64,000 bases of DNA from NCBI GenBank assembly GCA_018873245.2, contig JAEMBT020000004.1:8287073-8351072 (forward strand). The letters are read 5' to 3'. Below are positions 24,501 to 37,170 of the stretch, in pieces. A program made the position numbers and the translations under genes. How positions within the stretch are numbered: position 1 is the stretch's first letter; each line of letters begins with the position of its first letter. The notes under the pieces were generated by a model. The model was not told where the DNA came from. It did no database searches and was given only the letters and a program-made list of their open reading frames with translations. Source of the DNA: Archegozetes longisetosus (taxonomy: Eukaryota > Arthropoda > Arachnida > Sarcoptiformes > Trhypochthoniidae).

Positions 24501-27500
24501 TTTACTACAATAAAAGATTCCGAGAATAATTAAGCTTATTTTATTCCACCACCAGATATATAAAAGCACATCAACCAAATTTTTACATCTCAGTCACTTC
24601 TCTTCTTTCACTTTCACGTACGTCTAAAATTTGCTCTAATTTTTACTCTTTTATGTCATATTTTTCATGGTATAAGTGCTTTTTTAACTAAAATCCATTT
24701 CCAGCAACTTCACGTGAAGATAGGCTTTACAGTTATGTGACCTCCACTGAATCTGATCCAAAAATGAATATGAAATATGATTTAATTATCCATCAAATTA
24801 AATGTTGCATAAGTTTATTATCTAATAAGTACTTATACAATTACGATGCCTAAATCGGATTTAATAGTTAAATAATGTTTACAGTACATATGAATATATA
24901 TGATATCTCTTTTGTTATCTTAATGTAATTAAGGGTAAGACGTTTTACTTATATTGTAACTTAACTTTACTTACATTGTAACCTTGTCTATTGAAATCAA
25001 TTGAAATAACTACTATATAATTAACTAAAATCAAGCTTTTAAAATAAATCAAACCCAATTGTATTCAATACTATTTTACTCTATGATCTGACGCAAACTA
25101 AACTGTATTATTATTGAATTATGAAACCTAATTTTTCATCTTTCTTCCCATCTTTTTATCTGCTTTTTGTTTATGTTTGTTCCAGAAAGTTTGTATCACA
25201 ACTTTTAAATACGCCATTCATTCAGTTGTAAGTTCTAAATACAGAGTAATCTTTGCCGGCCAGCAAACTTTCCACACATAATAATCATTCATATTTCACT
25301 CAATATCAAACATGGAAAGCAATTTCTCAACTTCTAAATTTCTTAAACCAATGTCAGCCATTTATTTGTGTGAAATGATTCGTGCACTTATGTGATAATT
25401 CACTTGATTCAGTGCCAGACGACAATTCAATTATGACTTGTTTTGGTTGTGATGTTTTGCCAAATCACTATCGCCACAAAATTATTATCAAAAGTTATAA
25501 ATCAATTATTAAATTTTATTTAAAAAAAAAAATAGAAAATAAAGTTTTTGTTGCAATAAACAAATGTCTCTTGCATTGAGTATTAATGCTCGCCTACTGT
25601 CTATGTGTGATGATTGGTCTGATGATGTATTTGATCTATTGATTGATCTTCATTGAACATAATCTAAAAGTAGGGCTATTACTGCTAGCAAAACAAGAGA
25701 TAGGCGTTTTAGTACAACCTCTTCTTTTAGTTACACTTTATATTGAAGTAAATTTTTATTATGATTATAATTATGATTATGATACTGTTGATGGCAGATG
25801 AATGAATCGGGTGCGGAGGCAACCATCGGGTGGAGTCACTATGATTTGAATTCATTTATTCTATCATATTATTTCATCGGTTTCACATTTTTCCACAAAA
25901 AATACTCGCCCTAACATTCAAGAAATATTTGACCTGAACATCATCTTAATACAGGCTTTAGGAACTGAATGAAGTTTCGCAAATTTTCAATTGATATTGA
26001 ATATACAGTTACTATATGTTTAATAGGTAGAGTTCTGCCATTAGATCTAGTAAGTAATAACAGTTTTCATTTATTACTCTATATATGACACACTAGAAGT
26101 CTGCAGAACGAATGTTTGCATTCAGACTAATGAATATTGATGTCTAAATACAAAAGAATCCATAAAAGTTTTTCTGGTCATTTCTAAAATTTCTGCCTAT
26201 TGTATAGAAAGGAGTAAACAATATCTGCAATAGTAGGCTATTATCATCTCCTGTTTCAGTAATTATTTAAGGAGAATATAGTGCTAGAATAGAGTAATAT
26301 TGATAAAAGCCTGAACTTATTCCGAACTTCGCTATGAAAATTCAGTTCACGTTCAAATACCATTTGTTGAAATCCTTTTAGAAACTGATTCTCATTCAAT
26401 AGTGTTGATAGTGTTCATGTTTGCTTTATTCTTGTGCTTCTGTTGTGAAGAAAGAGAAGCGCAAACTTTCAAACTGTTACTTCATATTTGTGATTGCACT
26501 CACTTTTGTCCAATTGCGACTAATGTTATGTGATTGGAGTACACGTCTGGGAGACTCAAAGCTATTTCAAATAATTGACAACTGTTTGTACTCTTTATTT
26601 GACCAAATTTCGAAACTGCTAAGTGAAAACAACATCCTTTAGATAACATATACCGAACAAATAAGGCTGAAATTATATTTTCTTCTTCTCATTCTCAATC
26701 AATACAAATATATTCTACTAAATCAAGTCTAAGAGAAAACTTCATTTCGTATTGAATATAAATCAAGTGTTGAAGAATTGACTGGCAAAACAATATTACT
26801 TAGGAAAAGATGTGTTCTCGTATCAAATAGCTATGATTGAAACAATAAAATTGGGTATTTTACTAGTATTAAATAGTAGTAAAATAGTGGATGTTGTGTT
26901 GCTCAGTGCAACCCTAACTTAATTTGAGTCATAAATTAAATTAAATGAACCCCTACTCTACTCTTGCCTAATTCAACAGTGATTGCATCAATATTGTTGC
27001 GATTGTCTAACAAATTATCATTTGGTCAAATAACTCACTCATTCCTGTCTCAATTCTCTTGGGCTCTTAATTCAAATTGAGGCCACCGTTGGGACTATTT
27101 CAAAATCAATATCGGAGAGTATTTCTATTCTTTATAGGCTATGTTTCCGTAAGCTGTGCTCAAATTTTGTAAACATTAAATTTGTTTTTAAAGCTCCTAT
27201 AAAGTGCAGGGAATATAAATTGTAAGTATTGCTAAAAACGTGCTCTTCATACCAAACTATATGAATTTGTCGCAAAACTTGAATCCATAAATTATTACTA
27301 TAAGCCCCGAAACTGTAAAATAACAATGAGTTGAAAAACAATCGATACTTGAAAAAAGTTATTTTCATAGAAATGCATGTTTTGCTGCATTAGTGTTAAG
27401 CCCTAACTATTATGTTGTTTGATATGATAATAAAAGAAAACACAAATTGATACCCAAAGACATTAAGTATATTACCAAACAATTAATTATATTATTTATT

Positions 27501-29977
27501 TGTACTTCTTTTTGGTTGTGTAACATAACGGTTACCTTAAATTAAAGTAGAACAGCACCAGTTGACACCACCCCTAAGCTCGGCTTCAGTTTCATTATCT
27601 CTACAGTTAATATACATCAATACCAAAACTAATAATATACGCTTTATTTGTCATTAAGTAAATATGACATCTACTTCAAACATGACTTATACACAATTGT
27701 TGATAACATGCAAACTTGCATGTGCTCTCTTCTGGTTGTAGTTCTCAAATTTTCGTCTATCAATAAACCGCTTCATTGAATATCATTCATCGTTATGTAA
27801 CAGTAAACACAATCAAACAATACAAATCATACTAGACTACTAAATCAACCAGAAAACTATCTCAAACTTCATTCATAACCTCGAATATCAATACCACAAA
27901 TTTACTTATTAGTTAATCTCTTCAACTTGTTTAACAGTTTCTTATTTTATTGGTTTATCACTTGAAAATGTTCAACAATTCAAGAATAGCACAATTTAAA
28001 TGTTATTACTTCCGACACTCTCTTCAGCCAATTTTTATGATTGAATTTTATTGTCAAATCAGTTAATGTGATTCAGTGTATGCTTAATGGCCAACAGGAC
28101 ATCGCTATAACTAAGTTCAACATAAAATATGATAAATTCATAAGTTTATTATACAGATATAGCGGGAAAGCGCTGTATATCTTGACAATGATTGAACCCC
28201 TGCTGTAGAATAGCAATCGATGTGTCACAATCGACAAATTAACCATTAGGAGAAAAAAATGTAGCAATTGAAGAAAGATAGTGGGAAAAAATTCAGTAAT
28301 ATATATATATAAACTCTCTGCTAAGTTCTTATTTGCTACATTAGCGGCTTTATGGGCTCACCAATGCATGAACAGATGCATAAATTGAATAAAATGATGG
28401 CATAAATAAATGATTGCACTATTGAACAGACATATTTCTCAGTGGGATGTTTGCGCGGACACCCAATGTTTGAGGGATGAGTTTTTAGAGATGGGTTTTT
28501 AGTGATGCCCGCAACAACTTAGTCCAACATAGTTTCAGCGCATTAACACTTAGGATTTTCTCAATCAACAAAAAATCATAGCTATTCCCTGGTATACCCA
28601 AATAACTCGGATTTGGCAGAAGGAATACCTTCAATTATTTTTCCATCATTTTCAGTATCCAATTATTTAATTGGTTGATGCGTTGAAAGTTTGTCCCTCT
28701 AGGCTTTAGGAGAGAAAAGAGATTGAATTTTTGAAAAGAGTGGATATAATTAATTTAGAGGCACAAGTTTTCTGACATGTTTAGTTGTTGTACTTATCAA
28801 TTTTTTTTATTTAAGCTTAATTTTTTGACGGAATGTGTCTTAAAGGTAATAAAAGAAGAGCTAAAGCACAACTGCATAACAACCGCACTCGCATTAAATG
28901 TTTGAAACGAAGCGTAAAGTGTTACGAATAAAAACCTCTTAAATCTATGAATTTTACGCCAAAAATCTTAAGCCAAACCTTTGACCTCACATTATTCGAA
29001 AATTTCAGGTGTCATTCCTGTAAGAATATAGTTTTATAATAGAAAATCAGTTGAGCAAATGACACACCGAGTTATTTAGTTCTAATAGAAACGCAAATTT
29101 GCACTACTATTCAATTGTGTTTTTACTACTGTATTACAGTGCTGGTGCACTCCAAGACCTAACGATCTTTGATAGCAACCAGAAGTCATGCGTTGCAATG
29201 GCATACTTTTCATCAGATCATAATACCGAACATATTAAGAAACATAACTCATACAAACAATTCATATTTAGTATGTTAATCAAGTTAAATTAGAATCGAG
29301 CTTAGTAAAAAAATTCATGTGCATCACAAGCAGGTTGACATAGCAACCTCCTCCTCTTGTTGCTATCGCGGATTGTCAAATTTTCAGGTGTATAGTTTGT
29401 GGGCTCGATATGAAGAGATGGAACGGGATATACACTTGCGATTCAGTTTATGGTGAGCCAAAACAGCCAAAACCAGTGAAGTGGCAAAAGTCGCTTTTGA
29501 TGAACAGCATTTACTCTTATATCCTTTCCGTCACACTTTGCTGTCAAAACTTTTATCAAAAGCAAAACAAAATATTTCCTTGCATTCCATTTCATAATAA
29601 TTGAGCAGCAATTCTGGCGAATACTGACTGAGGATACGCTCCAATGCAATGAAATGGTCCCAAATTGGTTACAAGTATTTTCTCCACATTTTTCTCAACG
29701 CTTGATTAGACTAAATGATGAGATTTTACTTTATTTTATTTACTAAGATTGATATGAAAAAAATATTTTATTATCATATTTTTCTAATACAATAATTTTC
29801 AATATAAGTGGCATTGAATTCGTTTTTCATGTAATGTACTTTCATACACATTTCAAGTTTTGTCTACCTTTCATTATTGAAAGCATTTCTTAAAAAATCA
29901 AAATTCATAAACCAATCTTAGATTAAATGGCATTTTCAAGTCAATTTTTAAAATATGGTAGAATATTGTTTGTGATA
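21541..29977. other. Gene desert, second part
   Basis: AT-rich sequence without exons I can support. A small perfect hairpin AATATCAAA/TTTGATATT lies at about 23219-23244, an ATTATG-type short repeat at about 25757-25784 and a (TA)n tract at about 28296-28311. Open frames of 60-80 codons here (for example 24276-24055, 26421-26642 and 27368-27132) have neither domain signal nor splice partners. Confidence 0.55.
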
Positions 29978-30121
29978 TGAACCCACTTTTTGAGGAAATG
30001 CGTTAACGAATAGGCCTTTACTATGCATTAAAAATGTTCGATATTCAATTAAATATAGAAGTATTTTTAATCAACAGTAAAAGGCCTATGAATTAACGCA
30101 TTTCTTCAAAAACAGGGTTCA
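29978..30121. mobile_element. 144-bp near-perfect palindrome, foldback/MITE-like element
   Basis: The two halves are inverted copies of each other with roughly 85% identity over about 72 bp and almost no loop. They begin TGAACCC at 29978 and end GGGTTCA at 30121. Shared blocks include GAAATGCGTTAA, ATAGGCC and ATTAAAAAT. The symmetry runs through the centre (ATATTCAATTAAATAT). No coding capacity and no clear target-site duplication were seen. A miniature inverted-repeat element is the likeliest reading; a hairpin RNA precursor is the alternative. Confidence 0.65.
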
Positions 30122-32568
30122 AATACAAGAGACATATTTAAAAAATAAAAACTAATTATCGAGTAAGATTATTTGATTAATAACTAAAACTTTTCATAAG
30201 CATCAACTTATCTACTTTACCGTTAAAAATAGCCAACAAGCGAATAATTGAGTTTTTTACGATTGCATAACAAAAACAAAACAAGGTAAATCTAGTAAAT
30301 CATCATTTATTATTTTGGATTATTCAAAATCAATTTCATAAATATTCAGAGAATATTCACAAATTGATCGAGATGAATTAATTTGCTTGGATGAAATAAT
30401 GAGTTTCCAGATTTAAATTTATATTAACGGATGAAAGCATGTTAGAAATGCATAATATAGTAAAACTGTCTAACTTTGACATGCACTTAAGTGGTTTTTT
30501 AAAAATATATATAAAAACACTGTAGAAAAACATGCCTTAATTGTTGACAATTTTCAAAATGCACTCAACTATATATTAAAATTAGATAGACTTTACTGTA
30601 CAGTCAACAAGAAATTCTGCTATAAGTTTCGTGGGAACATAGCTATTGAGTGTTGAGCTTTTTAGAGGTCAATCTAAACGGAATCTATTTTTAAAATATT
30701 TGATTGATTTACATCAAGTGATGATCGATTATCGCAAGAAGAAAATAGAATATGAAAGAAAATTAGAACCGGTGAGTATTCACGCTTTTCTGAGCTTCAA
30801 ATTAAAATCTAGTCCTTAAAAACTTATGCATAATATTAAAGATAAAATATCACACTTTAATGGAAATTCTGATTCAATATTCCTGAAATAATTCAAGTTG
30901 AAGTCATTCTAGCGAAAAATTCTTTTATATCTAAAGTTATTTGTTATTCTATAATTAAATTATACCTGACTTACAAAAGTGATGCTTACATTTGTTATTA
31001 AGCTTATTAGATAAGCTTTCAATTTGTAACTTTCAAGAATTTGCCATTCAACAAGAACATTAACACTGTTTAAACCTATTTGAAGCATGTTTTCAATTGA
31101 ATAACAATAATTAAATTTTCTTATTTATAACTGAAATAATTTAGCCTAACAGTCGATTGAGGCAATGAAGCTATTTTGTTTTGATTAAAATTGACCTTTC
31201 GCTTGTTTTAAATAAGCTTTCATATTACTGGATTGATTTGGGACAATTTGATAGACATTTTATAAGAGATCAATTTATTTATACCTATTGGCTAATAAAT
31301 TTTGCTGCATAATTTAACTTTACTTCGTATGAACATACTCTCATACTCCGTTAATTATGCATTAATCATTCACTTTTTGTCAAGTTTTAGTGCTTCAAGA
31401 CAAACTAACTCAACCATTAGACTCTATTCCTCTAAAAAGAATGCCAGCAAAACAGTGTTTAGTTTTGATTATATCAAAGGCAGAATATCTTATATGATAT
31501 TTGCCCATGAAAAATAAGAATCTTTTAGTGCAGTACCCGCTGTTCAGTATTTGCTGCCACTATAAATAATTTGATTATAAGTATTGAAAATCTAAATCTA
31601 AAAATCTAAGCTAGACAAAATTGCCCATTGATTCGAGAAATGAAACTCAAACTGAGTTCAGTTCATTTTGCAAACACATTAACAGACTCAGAACTTTTGT
31701 CTCAAATGAAACCATTTAGAGAAATGTTGATAAAGAAGAAACGAATATAAAAGATAAAAATATTTTAGGCAAAGATTTTTGAGATGCCAGTGACCGCATA
31801 GTATATTCGGGTTGATCCTAAGCTGGCTGCGAGGGTGGAGGTCTTTATAAGTTAAATTCATGCATTGCAATCAGGAGCACAGGCATGAATTATAAGGTGG
31901 AAATATCGCATTTGATCGTGCTACATCCATCCTTTTCTCAACAAAATGAACTTTAATTGCATCTATGAAGAACGGACAGCCATGAAGCCATCCATTGCTC
32001 ATAAAGCAGCACGTTTTTAGCTCACTCGTTCTGCTGTAATGCATATTGTGCCCAAAGTACTACTAAATGTACTACTCAAAGTACTACTCATGCCAATTTG
32101 AGACAAAAAATCAAGAAATCCATTCCAACACTCAAACATTTCGGTCAATGAACTACTATATAAAAAATTTGGACAAACACCAAATTGATTCATTTTAAGT
32201 TATACTAAATTATATGGAATTTTATTTAGTCCAGTCTAGAAATGAGACTTTTTTATACCAAATTAAGTGAAAATTGATTAGAAGTTATGAACAGAAAAAG
32301 TTATTTTTGCTTTAAGTTACTTCAGAGCTGATGTGAAATGTTAAGTGAGAATAAGGTATATATAGATTTTAAGAGAAACAGTACGATATTGAGTCCAGTA
32401 AGTCACGAATTATGAATTTGTTGGTAAGACTAGTTTTCAATTTTCTCGTTTCTACTCAAACACTCCCATATCTCTATCCATAGCTCTAACCACAGCTCTA
32501 ACCACTCCTATTGGATATTTTTGTAATGCACCGGAAACTAACTTTTGATAATTAAGTCAAGTAAAAAA

Positions 32569-32970
32569 CTAGAAAAACAATATTAGCAAAAATAATAAAA
32601 GACAGAAAATGATGATTATAATTAGCGGAGGAAACGGCAGTTGAAAATAGACATATTTAGCTGACTTCATAACTGAGTTGTCTTGTCTAACATCCGGTTG
32701 ATATATGACCGGTAGAGCACATATTGAGTTAGTTGGCGAAGACTGAGATCTGTTAGTTGTGACTAAAAAACCAGTATTTCTGGCAATAGTTTTTTTCTTG
32801 ATTTGTTGGATGAGTACTTTAGTTAATAGCTTAGTTAATAGGCAGGTATTTTTTGTGCGGTCTATCGGCACGTTCCATATCAGTCTACCTCTGCTTCTCT
32901 CTGATAGCTCAGCGTTTAGTCTCATCTCTCTTATGATAATGATGATAATGGCTAAGTAAAGCCACAACAT
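32569..32970 (-). other. Open frame of 133 codons, unrecognised
   Basis: This is the longest uninterrupted frame in the desert. Both ends are low complexity: an isoleucine run near the start and I/L/F-rich sequence at the end. The middle (about residues 15-115) is more balanced, with basic stretches such as TKLLTKVLIQQIKKK. I recognise no domain. A frame this long is roughly what chance allows in 64 kb of AT-rich DNA, so it is more likely spurious or a decayed repeat than a gene. Confidence 0.2.
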
Positions 32971-35900
32971 CCCATCTAAGCATTACTTAAATCAAGTAAT
33001 GCATCAAAGAAGAACATTATTGACGGGCGTAGTCTTGTGGGGACACGCCTTTGTAATTATATTGTATATCCGGGACAATAAACATATGAGTAATTAAATG
33101 TCGAAAGTTATTAAAATTGCAATAATTTATCATTGGCTTATTGTTAATCCCTTTATTTTGTATCATTAGAACCCAATTCTCAACATTTACCAAAGACTAG
33201 AGAGTCCAACAGAAATTAATATTTCATTGATATTTAAAGACTTAATAAGACATTTTTTGTGGCACTCCGAACATCACTCTCGAGAAAGCATCCAAAGCGA
33301 AAGGCGGTGTTATTGCCCTAATATATCGTATTCAAAAGAGCTGTTTATGTCATGCATTGGCGCTTTAGAATCACTCATAAGATGCAAAGATCATAACTAA
33401 AGATGCATTTGCAAAGGTAAGAGTGTGTGCAGTTTTAAACTGAACTTTGAAAAAGGCCACGGCAGGCGTCTTTTGAATGGCCGGCGATGTACATGATATT
33501 TGCTGACAGGTCTAGTCCGCCCATATTCACGCCTGTCAAAAGTTTGAGGCAATCTTATCCTCCTTCTCAATATTTTTTAAATAGAGTAAATACAAATTTC
33601 AAAGCCATCAGTTTCAATGTCACTTTTATATTGGGCGCAAAATTATCCCATAAACCAGTCATGTTATCTCAACTTAAATGCCGTAATACGAACCGCTATT
33701 AACGCTTTCCATACCATTCTTCCTTTCTTTCTATCACAACAAAAGGACTCTTCTCTAATGCATTTTTCGATACCCTTATGTATAGAAAATCTAATTAAAT
33801 TTAATTAATTATAATTTCAGCTTTTCTTATTTTTGGGGTAGAGCTCGAGATTTTGGCGATTACACGATCGGAATAAAAGGCATGACTTATGTCAATACTT
33901 CAAACTATTTGATTAATAGCTTTTTAGTTCGTGAAAACACTTAATTAATACAAATTTAGATTATTTTTTCCAAGAATAGTTTTACCTTTAATTATATCTT
34001 TAAAACTAAATAAAGCTAACGATGCAAGTAAGATGTTTCAATGTTTTAGTTCACTAATTCTATCGATGCGATTGTCTCCAATTCTACCAAAGTCACATTT
34101 AGTAATGCATTGCTAGAGAGAAGTCATTCAAAAGCCGTTAAGTTTAATCTCGAGAGTTCAAATATCAAATTGCACCGGTATTTTCTGTTTGATTTGAGTT
34201 GAAAAATCAAGCTCGCTCTCACTTATTCTCTCGTTTTTTATTTTACTCTGAGAAAAAAAATTATCTTCTTCCAGGATCTGACGCTGAAAGGTCTTATTGA
34301 AAGATGAAGCAATTAATTATGAATTCTCATAACTTCTCATAAAAATGATAATTCATTAGGTCGAACGGATGATTGAACAAAATTGTAAATTTAAAACTGC
34401 TCGAGTCAGTCAATGGGTAGAGAGTAAGCAGATGTATAACAAATACACTAAATCATATATAAAATTCAAACAAAAAATGTTCGATTGGGGAAAAGGTGTT
34501 ATTAGTTAGACTACGGAATGGCATCAAAGTTAACAGTATTTCAATTCTATGGCACGCAATATTCGCCAATGAAGTTGGATTTGGTTCGGCCCAAACTCAT
34601 TACTTGTTGTGTAATATTACACAATATGGTACAGGTGTGGATATGTAATATCATGTTTGAGGGCGGAATTTAGTAAATTTGAGGAGCTCTACTCCGTGAG
34701 ACTCTTTTTGCATGTGCTCACTCTCAAAATAATAACTTATTTTCTGACCAAACAAAGTATTTCATCATAAGCTCGTTGTGTTACTATCAGTGGAAAAGTT
34801 TTTATGATAATCGAAAAGAGGAAAAGACGAGAAATGTGCGAAAATCGATTTCAGAAAATGAGAAATCGTGACTAAATTGGGCTTGTCTTGCATCGCACGC
34901 AGCTATGCATAACAACTTAACATGCAAACATTAAACAATGACAAGCGAAGAGCAATCTTAACTAAATATTACACTACTTTACTACACTTTGTATAATAAT
35001 GTCAACAAATACTGTTTTTTTAGTTATTTAATATATTTATTTCCAATTCAAATGTTTTATATTTTTTTCTCAACAAATAAATGCAATAATTATCACTTGC
35101 ATCTACCTAAAGAAAATCTTATATAAATACAATAACTTAAATTGAATAATTGAGTCGAAAGATTACAGTTTCACTCTTTTCTGAACATACTTCAAAATTG
35201 TCTTACTTCAAATCCTTCTAAAATTCAATTGAAACTTCTAAATCAATGCCAGTTTTGTCCAATCACTAAACAGAAATTATGCTCCATAACTGTCACTAGA
35301 GTTTCTTAAACATGTAAGCTATACAAAAGTTCAAGTTTTTTATATTTTAAACAATTATACTCCAAATACTTAGTGGAGTTGTTGATCATCTTGATCGCAA
35401 TGATGACCAATTGATCAAAATATCCAATAAATTAGACTCAAGAGTTTAGCAGCGAAACGAGGTCTTAAAAGATTGATAAAAATGTCTACTTTTGCGAAAT
35501 GCAATTTTGTTGGAGGGCTTAGCCAACATATATGACTTGTTGTATCAATTTGAATTTACTCTGTGCTAACGAGTAAACATAAATAACTGTGCCTCTTTGC
35601 AAATCAAGGCATAAATTAGTCAAAATTGTAATCATAATTATCTGTCTCTGCTAATCAATTGACTCAATTGACATGTGAAGTTTCACAATAATCATAGTTA
35701 ATGACAAACGTTTGCACTCAATTCAGATCAAAGCATTTATTTGAAACTTAAGAATTTTTTCAAATAATAAGCATGAAGTTTGATGACTTTGAGAAAAAAT
35801 TGATAAATTAAGAACTGATTGAGGCATTTTACCTTGTAAAAAATTGAATATTTTTGTTTTGATCACGACTTTGTAAAATTAAAATGCAATCGAAGCAGTT

Positions 35901-36890
35901 TTGCGGCAAACACATCATACGCAATATTTCCTAATAAAATGGAATATCATGTCATGATTTCTAGTAATTAAGCTTAACACTCAAACTTAAAAGTATGAAT
36001 AATTTTTCTTTTCATAAATTGGCTTATTTTGATTTTGAAATTGCAAGATAATAAAATTTGGATTCAATATATGCGCAAAGTTTGATAGAAAAATTTGACA
36101 CAAACTCGCGTTGTATCAAATAATTAAAAATAGAGAATCAAATGATACCTTGCTTTGAAAGAAACAAAACTAAATCCTTTTCAATGTGTCAATTACGATA
36201 ATTATGCGTTTAAGTAGTTTTCAAACTTGTAATAGCATTAAATGACTACTTGACATAAATCACTAATAGTCACGTAAACCACTTATTTGTTCAATAGTTG
36301 ATCAAAGTTTGAAATGAGGGAAAATTAGTTCTAAATAAATAGAATTTAATTTATGTTAAAAACTACTTTTACTGAAAAACATTTTTTATTCGCTTCTCAA
36401 CTTAAGTGTTGTTACTGGAAAATGAGGACAATTTTATGAGGTATCTCACATTAACAGACATTGAAACAGCTATTGTTTGTCTGTTGGCTACAAAGTAACT
36501 TTGAAAAGCTATTCAACTCTGAAGCGGTTCAATTGTTTTTGAGTAGTAAGCAAATTACTGATTTTCATTTCATTCATCTATTGCAACCTAAGCGTATTAC
36601 AATATGCATTTGAATTGGTGCCATAAAAACATAGGATACCAGTTGGAAGATAAAAATAAATTCTGCTCCAAAAAAACCTTATAAGAAGTTAGTTTTTCAT
36701 TAGATCGCAAATCTTAAAACATAGCAAATAAATACCTTTATGTGGAGTAATATTATAAGTTATGTATGAATATATATACTTATGTACTGTATTGGGAAGT
36801 GCGTGAGGCGTCTGAATCAAGTGAACACTGATGTTGTTTCGGCATTAAAATTATAGCCTTACTATATTTTGTCGGCGTCAAATTGCAAAG

Positions 36891-37170
36891 GACTCTGAAA
36901 AAGTCGGACACGCGAGCTCTACAGCTCGGAATCTTCACAAATATCCCATACTGCGTCCCATCAAACTTATGTCGGTATCTCTGCTTTTCTTCCTTCTCTA
37001 CATTTTCATATAAGATTCAATTTGGACATCAGTTTGCTATTGATTATAATTTTTATAAAAATCAAGCCTTAAATACGATTAATTATTTAAGTGAACAAAT
37101 CAAAAATGTTAAGCTGGAGGCCGATTTAGATCTGGTTAGAGCTAAGTTTCGAATCTATACACAAGTATAA
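36891..37170 (+). CDS. Possible small two-exon coding fragment, unrecognised
   Basis: An open stretch 36891-36974 (DSEKVGHASSTARN, then LHKYPILRPIKLMS) ends at a GT donor. A 40-nt pyrimidine-rich stretch ending TAAG follows, and a second frame 37015-37170 continues in phase 0 (IQFGHQFAIDYNFYKN, later KLEADLDLVRAKFRIYTQV, TAA at 37168-37170). An unspliced 95-codon frame also runs 36883-37170. Composition is more coding-like than its surroundings, but the intron would be shorter than any in the confirmed genes. I recognise no family and see no promoter. It may be a gene remnant. Confidence 0.25.
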
